Origin: CAMBRQ01 sp945870325
Lineage (GTDB): Bacteria; Bacillota; Clostridia; Lachnospirales; Lachnospiraceae
Length of the DNA: 47,754 nucleotides
Assembly: GCF_050313795.1 (NCBI RefSeq)
Contig: NZ_JBNPMC010000028.1
Location: 1-47,754, forward strand
Reading direction: 5' to 3'
Positions 39,351-47,754 of the stretch are shown piece after piece. The number at the start of each line of letters is the position of its first letter. Within the stretch, counting starts at the first letter, position 1. Made by a program: the position numbers and the translations under genes. Under the pieces are notes generated by a model, which saw nothing but the letters and a program-made list of their open reading frames with translations, was not told the origin of the DNA and searched no databases.

Positions 39351-41021
39351 CTACACACTCACCACAATAACTTCGCACGCTTCCAAAGAAATCCTGTCTA
39401 TTCCTTTCTCTACGCTTCTATTCTTATTCGAAAGCAACACTTCCTTAACCTTCTCCTTGAGTTCCACCGTCACCGCTTCCTGTCCAAAGTTCGCAAATAC
39501 AATTGCGCTCTTCTCTTCCGTCCGTCTCTCATATGCAAAGATCTTCTCATCTTCTTCATACATCGGAACGAACTCCCCATATACGAATACTTCTTTCCAC
39601 TCCTCACTCTTGCGAAGCCGGATCAATCTCCGATAATAATTCAAAACCGAATCCTCATCCTTATCCTGGACAGCCACATTGATCTTCCGATAATTCTCAT
39701 TCACGCTAAGCCACGGAGTTCCTTTCGTGAATCCTGCATTTTCTGTAGTATCCCACTGCATCGGGGTTCTTGCGTTATCCCTACTGTACTTATAACATAC
39801 CTCCAATGCCTGTTCTTTCGTAAGCCCTGTTTCCAGTGCAAGATGGAACTGATTATAGGTATCAATATCATCATAATCATTGATATCTTCTCTCCGGCAA
39901 TTCTGCATCCCGATTTCCTGTCCCTGATAGATAAATGGAATTCCTCTAAGAAGTACGCTGACCGTTCCAAGCATCTTAGTTCCGTCAGGAGTCCTTGCAT
40001 ATTCAGGAAGATATCTGCTTGCTCCTCTTGGCTCGTCATGATTCTCAATAATATTTGCCAGATATGCCTTGCCTTGACACTCCAGCTGCGAATTGATAAT
40101 CGCCCTCTTCCATGTCAGGAAGTCTACATCCCCGGTATCATACCATCCATGCTCACCGCTCGTCTGAACATGAGGCGCGAAATCGAACATCGTCGAGAAA
40201 TATCCATCATCACCGACAAACTCTTCCAGTTCTCCATCCTTCATATTGAAGACCTCGCCAACCGTAAACGCATCATGCTTCGCGAAAGTCTCCCGTTTCA
40301 ATTCTCCCAGAAGTTCTCCGATTCCCTCTACCTCTTCTACCATTCTGGTCGCACGGCACATTCCATCCGGTCCATCCGGTTCAAAATCAGGAAAAGCAAG
40401 ATCCTTCTTGATATTAATAATCGCATCGATACGGAAACCTGCGATTCCCTTATCCAGCCACCAATTCACCATGCCAAACAGTTCTTCTCTTACCTTCGGA
40501 TTCTCCCAGTTAAGATCCGGCTGTTCTTTGGCAAACAAATGAAGATAATATTTATCCGTGCCCGGCACTGGTTCCCAGGTACTTCCGCCAAAGTAAGAAC
40601 GATAATTGCTTGGCGGATTTCCATTCTTACCCTTCACAAAATAAAAATAATCCGCATACTCGCCTTCCGGATCTGCCAACGCTTTCTTGAACCACACATG
40701 ATCGCTGGAACAATGATTGATCACAAGATCCATCACAATCTGAATGCCCCGCTCCTTCGCCTCTTTAAGCAGCAGATCGAATTCCTCCATCGTGCCGAAC
40801 TCCTCGGCAATCTTATAATAGTCTGAGATATCATATCCCTGATCTATAAAAGGAGACTGATAGATTGGAGAAAGCCAGATCAGATCAATCCCCAGTTCTT
40901 TCAGATAATCCAGTTTCCGGATCACTCCTTTCAGATCTCCGATTCCGTCACCATTGCTATCCATGAAACTCTTTGGATAGATCTGATATGCTACTTTTTC
41001 ATGCCACCATTTTCTATTCAT
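39351..41021 (-). CDS. GH13 alpha-glucosidase (oligo-1,6-glucosidase type)
   Basis: 556 residues from the ATG that follows GGAGG; the 15 extra residues of a longer reading do not fit the family. The GH13 regions are clear: KWWHEKVAYQIYPKSFMDSN, VMDLVINHCSSDH, the nucleophile in GFRIDAIINI, the acid/base in FTVGEVFNM, and the third carboxylate in IIENHDEPRGA. This is the subfamily of oligo-1,6-glucosidase, trehalose-6-phosphate hydrolase and sucrose-type enzymes. The VINHCSSDH region does not separate maltose from isomaltose action reliably. It follows an AraC regulator on the same strand, 89 bp apart. Confidence 0.9.
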   Translation of the reverse strand: MNRKWWHEKVAYQIYPKSFMDSNGDGIGDLKGVIRKLDYLKELGIDLIWLSPIYQSPFIDQGYDISDYYKIAEEFGTMEEFDLLLKEAKERGIQIVMDLVINHCSSDHVWFKKALADPEGEYADYFYFVKGKNGNPPSNYRSYFGGSTWEPVPGTDKYYLHLFAKEQPDLNWENPKVREELFGMVNWWLDKGIAGFRIDAIINIKKDLAFPDFEPDGPDGMCRATRMVEEVEGIGELLGELKRETFAKHDAFTVGEVFNMKDGELEEFVGDDGYFSTMFDFAPHVQTSGEHGWYDTGDVDFLTWKRAIINSQLECQGKAYLANIIENHDEPRGASRYLPEYARTPDGTKMLGTVSVLLRGIPFIYQGQEIGMQNCRREDINDYDDIDTYNQFHLALETGLTKEQALEVCYKYSRDNARTPMQWDTTENAGFTKGTPWLSVNENYRKINVAVQDKDEDSVLNYYRRLIRLRKSEEWKEVFVYGEFVPMYEEDEKIFAYERRTEEKSAIVFANFGQEAVTVELKEKVKEVLLSNKNRSVEKGIDRISLEACEVIVVSV

Positions 41022-41110
41022 AGCTGTAACCTCCAACTGCTGTAATACTCTGATTACATTGTACATACCTTCCTCTCGTATTGCTTCTCTTATATTGAGA
41101 AATAATTACA

Positions 41111-41980
41111 CTATTTTGACTTTTTCCGATACTCCGATGGTGTCATCTGCTTCAGTTGGAAGAAACGGCGGATAAAATATCCCATATTGTCATATCCGCA
41201 CCGCATGGCAATCTCTATAATCTTGTCATCTGTCTCCAAAAGTTCCTGGGTAGCCCGATTAATCCGAATCTCATTAATATACTCCGTAACCGTCTTTCCT
41301 GTCGTTCTCTTAAAATAACGGCAGAAATACTGGGCATTCATCCCTGCCACCGCTGCGATCTCATCAATCTGTATCTTTCTTCCGTAATTATCATGGATAA
41401 AAGTAAGCACCCGTTTCATAGTATCGATCTTATAGGAATCTGATGCCTGTTCATCTTTCACATTCTCAAGGCAGCCGTTCTCATACAGACATGCCAGCAT
41501 ATGATACAGTTCTGCTTTTACCTTAAGATAGGCACTCAAATCCTTTTTCACAGCATTTTCATAGATTCTTCTATAGATCTGACTCAACTCATTCCAGAAT
41601 GAATTTTTTTCATCTATGATGAGGGGCAGGCGGATCTTCTTATCCACCAGCGGCCGGATCATTTTGTGCTGGACGCCGTCATAATACTCAAAACTAAGCA
41701 TATTTACATCGAATACAACCGCCTGTTCCCTGCCGCCTTCTTCCAGCCAGATTGAATGGATCTCTTCTGAGCCTACGAAGATCAATGCCGGGGCAGTAAC
41801 TACCAATTCCTTCATATTGACGGACAGACGGAACGTACCTGATTCCAGACTGATAACCTCCGTCTCCTTATGCCAATGCAAAGGAACCGAATAACTCCCT
41901 ACGCCTTCCCACTTATAGACAGCCAGCGGAAATTCTGTCGTTCCATGCACTGCATTTTCTTTTAACTTACTGATCTCCAT
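41111..41980 (-). CDS. AraC family transcriptional regulator
   Basis: 289 residues. The N-terminal cupin domain has VPLHWHKETEVISLESG and then APALIFVGSEEIHSIW; the C-terminal domain has two helix-turn-helices (IQIDEIAAVAGMNAQYFCRYF; IIEIAMRCGYDNMGYFIRRF) and ends QMTPSEYRK. This domain order is typical of sugar-responsive AraC regulators in Lachnospiraceae. Its position directly upstream of the alpha-glucosidase suggests it activates that gene in response to a glucoside; the sugar is not known. Confidence 0.88.
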   Translation of the reverse strand: MEISKLKENAVHGTTEFPLAVYKWEGVGSYSVPLHWHKETEVISLESGTFRLSVNMKELVVTAPALIFVGSEEIHSIWLEEGGREQAVVFDVNMLSFEYYDGVQHKMIRPLVDKKIRLPLIIDEKNSFWNELSQIYRRIYENAVKKDLSAYLKVKAELYHMLACLYENGCLENVKDEQASDSYKIDTMKRVLTFIHDNYGRKIQIDEIAAVAGMNAQYFCRYFKRTTGKTVTEYINEIRINRATQELLETDDKIIEIAMRCGYDNMGYFIRRFFQLKQMTPSEYRKKSK

Positions 41981-42130
41981 ACGGTTTCATGTCTCCTTTA
42001 TACGGTATCTTCTCCAAAAACACTAATTTCTCGCAGTTCATTATACCGCAAACCAGTTTTGATGTACAGTTGGTCTCCGAGAATTCCTGACAGCAATTCT
42101 GACCGTATATCCGAACAATTCACACATAAC

Positions 42131-43348
42131 TTACAAAAGCGCATCCTTCATAATCCATCTCAAGCACCATTCCATATCCCGCTGTTTTACCTTTTTGTCT
42201 GTCACAACATCATAAGCTGCAATCTCCTTACCATCCAGAAAATAGCGGATACTTCCAATCTTTTCGCCTACCTTCACCGGTGCCTCCAACGAATCCTCCA
42301 CCTCAGTCTTGATCACAACATCTTCATCTTCCCTAAGAAGAACAGGAATCTCATCTTTCTCCTCAACATGTACCGGAATCTGTATCTCGCGTTCATATGG
42401 GTTATTTTCTTCTACTCCGCTTATCACGTTCACATCCGGCAGGTCCACATCCTCCCAGACGTCCCGGTATGCATAATTCGCAATCCCATACTCCATTAAT
42501 TTCCTGGTATCTACCCACTTATACCCTTTATTGTTCGGCCACCCACAGGCAAGAAGAGCAACAATGAATGTCCTGCCATCCCTCTGAAGCGCACCTACAT
42601 AGCAATATCCTGCATCTGCAGTAAATCCGGTCTTCCCCGTCAGCGCTCCATCCATCATATCCAGAAATGCGTTGTGGTTATTACAGGAAAATTGCCGGCT
42701 CCCCTCTACATTAGAAAATGAATACGTCTTCGTCCTTGTAATCTCCAGGAATTCCTCTTTACAAGGCGACTGTGTAATACAGTACCGCATAATGGCTGCC
42801 AGATCCCTGGCTGTTGTAGAATGAACGCCCCTATCATCACTTTCATCCAATCCATTCGGTGTGATAAAATATGTATTATTACATCCAAGTTCTTTCGCTT
42901 TTTGATTCATCATATCCGCGAATCCTTCTACCGAACCTACAAGCCCTTCCGCTATCACTACCGCACTGTCATTATGGGATTCTAGCATCAGGGAATATAG
43001 AAGATCTTTCAGATAATACTCCTCCTGATCCTGAACGCCAAGCCTTACTTTCGGCTGTCCGGCAGCATACCCGGAGGCAGTCACTACCTGCCCTTCCTGC
43101 ATATTTTCCAACGCAAGTATGCAAGTCATAATCTTCGTCGTGCTTGCCATAGGTCTGATTATCTCTTCTTCCTTGCCAAATAAAACACGCCCACTATCAG
43201 CATCCATTAGCACTGCTGACTGGGCGTATAACTGCTCCGGCTCGTCCCCGCCTTCTTCTGCTTCTGCCTGGACATCACCAAACTGCATAAGCAGAACACA
43301 TATCAAAAGACTGCACAATAATATTTTCTTTTTCATCCGCCGCACCAT
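42131..43348 (-). CDS. dacF: D-alanyl-D-alanine carboxypeptidase (DacF-like)
   Basis: 405 residues with a signal peptide (MKKKILLCSLLICVLLMQFGDVQA) cut near the AEAEE stretch. The penicillin-binding motifs are SxxK in MASTTKIMTC, SxN in ESHNDSAVV and KTG in TGKTGFTADAGY. It trims the terminal D-alanine from peptidoglycan stem peptides outside the cell; DacF-type enzymes act in growth and sporulation. The C-terminal quarter is a beta-rich domain after the catalytic part. The ATG at 43348 or the in-frame ATG four codons later could start it. It follows scpB by 61 bp. Confidence 0.9.
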   Translation of the reverse strand: MVRRMKKKILLCSLLICVLLMQFGDVQAEAEEGGDEPEQLYAQSAVLMDADSGRVLFGKEEEIIRPMASTTKIMTCILALENMQEGQVVTASGYAAGQPKVRLGVQDQEEYYLKDLLYSLMLESHNDSAVVIAEGLVGSVEGFADMMNQKAKELGCNNTYFITPNGLDESDDRGVHSTTARDLAAIMRYCITQSPCKEEFLEITRTKTYSFSNVEGSRQFSCNNHNAFLDMMDGALTGKTGFTADAGYCYVGALQRDGRTFIVALLACGWPNNKGYKWVDTRKLMEYGIANYAYRDVWEDVDLPDVNVISGVEENNPYEREIQIPVHVEEKDEIPVLLREDEDVVIKTEVEDSLEAPVKVGEKIGSIRYFLDGKEIAAYDVVTDKKVKQRDMEWCLRWIMKDALL

Positions 43349-43409
43349 ACATCACCATGTTATTGCAATATATGTGGGGACATATTCTCCTATTCCAAAT
43401 AAATGAATC

Positions 43410-43988
43410 CTAGATATCCAGTTTCAACTGAATCTCTTCTTCTGCCTCTTCCTTAAAACTCTCCACCTGCTCCGGATTCAGGCTCGGAAGGTCGTCTACC
43501 GACTGGACACTGAATCTTCGCAGGAACTCCTCTGTCGTCCCGAACAGAATCGGCTTGCCCGGTGCTTCCAGACGTCCCCGCTCGCACACCAGATTGTATT
43601 CCACCAGTTTATTCACGGCATGGTCTGACTTCACACCCCGAATCTTTTCAATCTCCAGTTTTGTAACCGGCTGCTTATAGGCAATAATCGACAACGTCTC
43701 CAGCAGGACATCCGTCAGCACATATTTCTTCGGCTGCTTTGCCACACGGATCAGGTACTCATACATCTCCTTCTTCGTACACATCTGAAATGCATCCTCC
43801 AGTTCAATAATGCGTACCCCCCTGTCCTCTGCCTGATATTTATCCATCATTCTATGTATAATCTTCCGGGTGGTATCCTCATCATGTTCAATCGCGGAAG
43901 CAATCTTATTCAGTTCAACAGATTCTCCCATCGTGAAGAGAACCGCTTCTATAATTCCTTCTAATTTACTAATCTCCACGCTTTCCAT
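43410..43988 (-). CDS. scpB: Segregation and condensation protein B
   Basis: 192 residues, usual length. ScpB is the winged-helix kleisin partner that joins ScpA and Smc in the bacterial condensin. Typical stretches are LEGIIEAVLFTMGESVE, then CTKKEMYEYLIRVA, ETLSIIAYKQPVTKLEIEKIRG and LVCERGRLEAPGKPILFGTT. It lies 34 bp downstream of scpA, in the usual scpA-scpB order, and is followed by dacF. Confidence 0.96.
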   Translation of the reverse strand: MESVEISKLEGIIEAVLFTMGESVELNKIASAIEHDEDTTRKIIHRMMDKYQAEDRGVRIIELEDAFQMCTKKEMYEYLIRVAKQPKKYVLTDVLLETLSIIAYKQPVTKLEIEKIRGVKSDHAVNKLVEYNLVCERGRLEAPGKPILFGTTEEFLRRFSVQSVDDLPSLNPEQVESFKEEAEEEIQLKLDI

Positions 43989-44022
43989 ACTACCTTTCCA
44001 TCCTCAAGTTCATCCTTAAGTT

Positions 44023-44778
44023 CTATCCCCGACCATTTATCCTGGACGTTATCATAATCTCATCAAAGGGCTGCTCCTGCTCAATCAGGATAATTCCTTC
44101 CTTCATCAACTGCAGAATTGCAAGAAACGTCACCACAACCTGCGTCTTGGAACACTGTTTCTCCAGCAATTCCCGGAATCCAAACTTCTTATGGTTTTCT
44201 GCATACTCTGTAACATACTGGAGTTTGTCAGGAAGCGTCACCTCTTCCTTCTCAATCTTGCCAAATTTGCTGCGGACAGGATCAATCTTATCCACCTGCT
44301 TCTTCATCACATCCCGAAAAATACGGTTCAATTGCGCAAGCGTAACATCTCCAAGCAAGGCATCCAGATCTACCGGTTCTACATATTCTAATACTTCCGT
44401 CGGAATCGTAGGCTCCTTGTACATCACCTGCTCTCCCTCTACCTGTCTGTCCCTCAATTCATAGGACATGTATTTATACATCTTATATTCCAATAACTGT
44501 TCTACCAGTTCCTGTCTCGGATCCTCTTCCTCTCCTTCTTCATTTACTTCTTTCGGAAGAAGCATTCTGCACTTAATGTCAAGCAGTGTCGCCGCCATAA
44601 CCAGAAACTCGCTCATGACATTCAGATCTTCTTTTTCCATGGCTTTGATATAATCCATATATTGATTCGTGATCTCTACGATTGGGATATCATAGATATC
44701 AATCTTATTCTTATCGATCAAATGCAGAAGCAGATCCAGCGGTCCTTCGAAGACCTGCAGTTTTACCGGAATTCCCAT
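44023..44778 (-). CDS. scpA: Segregation and condensation protein A
   Basis: 251 residues, usual length. This kleisin bridges the Smc heads. It starts KLQVFEGPLDLLLHLIDKNK and IDIYDIPIVEITNQYMDYI, the Smc-binding N-terminal domain; the C-terminal winged helix is near VVTFLAILQLMKEGIILIEQ. It is the first gene of scpA-scpB-dacF, with a promoter about 100 bp upstream. Confidence 0.96.
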   Translation of the reverse strand: MGIPVKLQVFEGPLDLLLHLIDKNKIDIYDIPIVEITNQYMDYIKAMEKEDLNVMSEFLVMAATLLDIKCRMLLPKEVNEEGEEEDPRQELVEQLLEYKMYKYMSYELRDRQVEGEQVMYKEPTIPTEVLEYVEPVDLDALLGDVTLAQLNRIFRDVMKKQVDKIDPVRSKFGKIEKEEVTLPDKLQYVTEYAENHKKFGFRELLEKQCSKTQVVVTFLAILQLMKEGIILIEQEQPFDEIMITSRINGRG

Positions 44779-44875
44779 AAGTCTCTCCCCATTACCTAAT
44801 ACAGTACATTATCCAATCTATCACTGACATTTTCACTTGTCTGTTTTTCAATGTACTAATTGCCGCAATTGTATT

Positions 44876-44904
44876 ATTATACAAGAATCTTCCTGTTTTC
44901 ACAA
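44876..44904 (-). promoter_or_regulatory. Promoter of scpA-scpB-dacF
   Basis: -35 TTGTGA (44899-44904) and -10 TATAAT (44876-44881), 17-bp spacing, about 97 bp before scpA. Nothing else is seen in the 209-bp gap. Confidence 0.55.
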
Positions 44905-44987
44905 GTTCTATTCCGTATAAATCTAAAACTCTGGCATATTTTATTCGCTATTTTCTAACTGAACTATGGGCATTGGCAATACATTGC

Positions 44988-45851
44988 CTAGCTCTCACCA
45001 AATTCCAATACAATCAACTCTGCCGGATTAAAAAGACGGACAGGCACTGAATGAGTTCCAAGTCCCTTACTTACTACGATTGCAGCATCGTTTTCTTCGT
45101 ATAGCCCTCCCGAGTATCTCGGAAATAATCGGAAGTCCGGAGCAATTACGCCTCCAATTCCCGGAATCTGTGCGACTCCCCCATGATAATGCCCTGACAG
45201 AATCAAGTCTGCCCCCCATGCTTTGTACGCTTCCATATATGCCGGATGATGCGCCAGAAGAATCTGATAGGCAGAATCTGACAGACCGATCCGTTCTTCT
45301 ACCTCCTCCTGCTCTACTCGTCTCGCCCGAAAACGTTCATATCCTGACAGCGGAATCTCTAAGCCCGTTATCTTGATTCTAATATCATCCCAGCAGACTT
45401 CTGCCGACTCATTCTCCAGAAGATGAATCCCTGCCGCCACAAGCCTGCGTTTGTAATCTTCGTAAGACTGTTCATATTCCTCAGGATATTCCTTTAACTT
45501 CTGTTCATGATTGCCGTTAGCACAGTATACCTCACAGATTTCCGGAAGTTTCGAAAGGAACTTTAAGGTCTGCTCGTAAGAACATCCATCAGCCCTCACA
45601 AGCATATCTCCGCCGATCAGTATCATATTGGGATGTTCTCTCATAATTGCCGCAAGCAATTCTTCATTATCCTTTCCATAAGAACAATTATGAAGATCAC
45701 TTAAGAACACGATTTTCCTTGTTTTCTTAAGTTCCTTTAATTTTCCGGACTTTATCTGATAGGTTGTCACTTGAAAATAATGTAGTTCGCGGAGATTCTC
45801 TCCTATCATCAATACGAGCAGAATCAGAATAATCATTACTATCGTTTTCAA
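44988..45851 (-). CDS. Calcineurin-like metallophosphoesterase, membrane-anchored
   Basis: 287 residues. An N-terminal hydrophobic helix (IVMIILILLVLMIGENL) anchors it. The metal motifs are all present: FLSDLHNCSYGKDN, LIGGDMLVR, NGNHEQKL, LLAHHPAY and LSGHYHGG. This matches YkuE/UDP-2,3-diacylglucosamine hydrolase-like phosphoesterases of Firmicutes; the substrate is unknown and could be a lipid-linked phosphoester at the membrane. It is transcribed away from the aminopeptidase gene and lies upstream of scpA on the same strand, separated by the scp promoter. Confidence 0.85.
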   Translation of the reverse strand: MKTIVMIILILLVLMIGENLRELHYFQVTTYQIKSGKLKELKKTRKIVFLSDLHNCSYGKDNEELLAAIMREHPNMILIGGDMLVRADGCSYEQTLKFLSKLPEICEVYCANGNHEQKLKEYPEEYEQSYEDYKRRLVAAGIHLLENESAEVCWDDIRIKITGLEIPLSGYERFRARRVEQEEVEERIGLSDSAYQILLAHHPAYMEAYKAWGADLILSGHYHGGVAQIPGIGGVIAPDFRLFPRYSGGLYEENDAAIVVSKGLGTHSVPVRLFNPAELIVLEFGES

Positions 45852-45965
45852 TCATTTCTCTCCTTTACGCCTTGAATAATTATATAATTATTCCTGTTAA
45901 TTTGCAAATATATATGGTAGAATAATTCATTAGAAATAATTAACTATATAAGGGAGGTTTTCTAC

Positions 45966-47753
45966 ATGACAGTACCAGAAAGAATCTCTGCCCTTCGTTC
46001 CTTAATGGAAGAAAAGGGTTATGATGTATATCTGATTCCAACAGATGACAATCATCAGAGTGAATACGTGGGAGAACATTTTAAAGCAAGAGCATTTATT
46101 ACCGGATTCACCGGATCTGCCGGATCTGCTGTAATCACAAAGACAGAGGCTGGACTTTGGACAGACGGAAGATATTTTATCCAGGCTGCCCAGCAGCTTG
46201 ACGGAAGCGGTGTTACACTTTTCAAAATGGGTGAGCCAGGCGTTCCTGCTCTGGAAGATTATATCGCTAAGGTGATTCCTGAAGGCGGCACACTCGGATT
46301 CGATGGACGAGTTGTTGCAATGGGCGAAGGTCAGGCTCTGGAAGCTGCACTTGCTCCAAAAAACGGAAAGATCAACTACTCCGAAGATCTGATTGACAAG
46401 ATCTGGGAAGACAGACCGGCACTATCTGAAAAACCGGCATTCGCACTTGGGGAAGAATATACCGGAGAAAGCACTACAAGCAAACTTTCCCGCATCCGTG
46501 AGGCGATGAAAGAGGCTGGTGCCAATGTTCATGTACTGGCTGCTTTGGACGATATCTGCTGGACCATCAACCTTCGCGGTGACGATATCGAGTATTTTCC
46601 GCTGCTTCTGTCCTATGCGATCATCACCATGGATGACATGAAACTCTACGTAGACGAACGCAAACTGACACCGGAGATGAAGGAGAATCTTGCAAAAGAT
46701 AATATCTCTATCCATCCATACAATGCAATCTACGAAGATATCAAAGCATTAAAGGCTGAAGACAAAGTATTGGTAGACCCATCCAGACTGAACTATGCAA
46801 TCTACAACAACATTCCTTCCGGAGCAACCGTAATCGAACAGATGAACCCGGAAGTTCTTATGAAAGCAATGAAGAATGACGTGGAATTGAAAAATATTAT
46901 CAATGCTCACATCAAAGATGGTGTTGCTATGACCAAGTTCATGTACTGGCTGAAGAAGAATGTTGGGAAAATCGAGATCACCGAGATCAGCGCAGCAGAA
47001 AAACTGGAAGAATTCCGCAAAGAGCAGGAAGGCTACCTGTGGCAGAGTTTCGAGCCTATCTGTGGCTCTGGAGAACACGGCGCTATCGTTCACTACGCTG
47101 CTACTCCTGAAACGAATATCCCAGTTGTAACCGACGGCTTATTCCTTACCGATACAGGCGGCGGATATATGGAGGGTTCAACAGACATCACAAGAACCTT
47201 CGCATTCGGCAAACTCACCAACCGAATGAAAGATGATTTTACAACCGTACTTCTGTGCAATCTGCATCTGGCACGTGCAGTCTTCCTCTATGGTACCTGC
47301 GGCTATAACCTGGATGTTCTGGCAAGAATCCCTGCATGGGAACGCGGTCTTAACTTCAACCACGGTACCGGACATGGTGTTGGATACCTGATGAACATTC
47401 ACGAGGCACCTGCCGGATTCCGCTGTGCAATCCGCGAGAAAGAGAAGTCTCCATTGGAGCCGGGCATGGTAATTACGAATGAACCTGGTATCTATATTGA
47501 AGGCTCTCACGGTATCCGTACTGAAAACGAAATGGTGGTAAGAAAGGGACAGAAGACCGAATACGGACAGTTCCTATACTTTGAGCCAATCACTTATGTT
47601 CCGATCGATCTGGATGCGATTAATCCTGATATGATGAAACAGGAAGATAAGGATCAGTTGAATGCATATCATGCGAAAGTGTATGAGATTGTGGCTCCAC
47701 ATCTGGATGATGAGCAGAAAGAGTGGTTGAAAGAGTATACTAGGGCTATTTAA
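45966..47753 (+). CDS. Xaa-Pro aminopeptidase (M24B family)
   Basis: 595 residues and complete: the TAA ends one base before the window edge. It has two creatinase N-like domains (from RISALRSLMEEKGYDVYLIP; and a second around residues 160-310) and a pita-bread catalytic domain with the metal ligands in FLTDTGGGYMEGSTDITRTF, FNHGTGHGVGYLMNIHE, NEPGIYIEGSHGIRTENEM. The three-domain layout matches the eukaryotic-type aminopeptidase P-like enzymes of Clostridia. It removes N-terminal residues before proline in the cytoplasm. A GGGAGG ribosome site lies nine bases ahead, and the upstream 113 bp carry an extended -10 (TGGTAGAAT) promoter with a poor -35. Confidence 0.93.
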   Translation: MTVPERISALRSLMEEKGYDVYLIPTDDNHQSEYVGEHFKARAFITGFTGSAGSAVITKTEAGLWTDGRYFIQAAQQLDGSGVTLFKMGEPGVPALEDYIAKVIPEGGTLGFDGRVVAMGEGQALEAALAPKNGKINYSEDLIDKIWEDRPALSEKPAFALGEEYTGESTTSKLSRIREAMKEAGANVHVLAALDDICWTINLRGDDIEYFPLLLSYAIITMDDMKLYVDERKLTPEMKENLAKDNISIHPYNAIYEDIKALKAEDKVLVDPSRLNYAIYNNIPSGATVIEQMNPEVLMKAMKNDVELKNIINAHIKDGVAMTKFMYWLKKNVGKIEITEISAAEKLEEFRKEQEGYLWQSFEPICGSGEHGAIVHYAATPETNIPVVTDGLFLTDTGGGYMEGSTDITRTFAFGKLTNRMKDDFTTVLLCNLHLARAVFLYGTCGYNLDVLARIPAWERGLNFNHGTGHGVGYLMNIHEAPAGFRCAIREKEKSPLEPGMVITNEPGIYIEGSHGIRTENEMVVRKGQKTEYGQFLYFEPITYVPIDLDAINPDMMKQEDKDQLNAYHAKVYEIVAPHLDDEQKEWLKEYTRAI

Positions 47754-47754
47754 G

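Noticed and set aside
39843..40826. A 327-codon open frame on the plus strand
   Set aside because: It lies wholly inside the alpha-glucosidase gene on the other strand and its composition (Ile/Arg/His-rich) is that of an antisense frame.

Overview
The window looks like the chromosome of a spore-forming, anaerobic low-to-mid GC Firmicute, most likely a gut Lachnospiraceae (Dorea/Mediterraneibacter/Blautia-like). The evidence is the set of gene neighbourhoods (gap-pgk-tpiA-gpmI; iscR-nifS-nifU-mnmA; recA-recX-rny-NUDIX-spoIIM; scpA-scpB-dacF), spoVB and spoIIM, strong AGGAGG ribosome sites, TTGACA/TATAAT promoters and a Bacillus/Clostridium-type LexA box. The species cannot be fixed from the sequence alone. 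No rRNA, tRNA, CRISPR array, intact insertion sequence or prophage was seen.

Region by region. 1-11.3 kb is an accessory stretch, nearly all on the minus strand, of small singletons: the first codons of a response regulator, a flavodoxin-type reductase, asparaginase, an Rpn-like PD-(D/E)XK protein, a small cytidylate-kinase-like protein (plus strand), a TipA-type MerR regulator with its classical promoter, a NimA-DUF3781 fusion, an MBL hydrolase, a GNAT, a GrpB protein with a glycine-zipper tail, a NapH-like membrane ferredoxin and a large HD + RyR protein. It is full of decay: frameshifts, start-less genes and gene stubs. 11.4-16.8 kb holds a PRPP transferase-like gene, ilvC-ilvN, a HAD phosphatase, and kdgK-eda. 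16.9-21.2 kb is the hexuronate (glucuronate) region: an IclR regulator divergent from eda-kdgK, then uxuA, a uxuB with a large internal deletion, and a 19-codon uxaC stub, with an AraC regulator divergent from uxuA. 21.2-22.5 kb is a dead module (response-regulator fragment plus a start-less membrane-anchored protein) bracketed by two copies of the same palindrome. 22.5-28.4 kb is lower glycolysis. 28.4-32.6 kb is iron-sulfur/tRNA thiolation. 32.6-35.7 kb has spoVB and spoIIM separated by 519 bp of non-coding DNA filled with large nested palindromes. 35.7-39.1 kb is rny, recX and SOS-controlled recA. 39.3-42 kb is an alpha-glucosidase with an AraC regulator. 42-45.9 kb is dacF, scpB, scpA and a phosphoesterase. 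The window ends with a complete Xaa-Pro aminopeptidase.

How the genes fit together. KdgK and Eda form the lower branch that converts ketodeoxygluconate to pyruvate and glyceraldehyde-3-phosphate, which feeds the glycolytic block. The upper glucuronate branch (UxaC, UxuB) is broken here, so this branch works only if other copies exist or if KDG arrives from another source such as pectin or unsaturated uronates. IscR-NifS-NifU-MnmA couples sulfur mobilisation to cluster assembly and tRNA thiolation.

I did not find a complete, convincing new system. The best candidates for a second look are the nested palindromes at 34.0-34.45 kb, the palindrome-bracketed dead module at 21.2-22.5 kb, the HD-RyR protein, and the two unusual domain fusions (GrpB with glycine-zipper tail, NimA-DUF3781).
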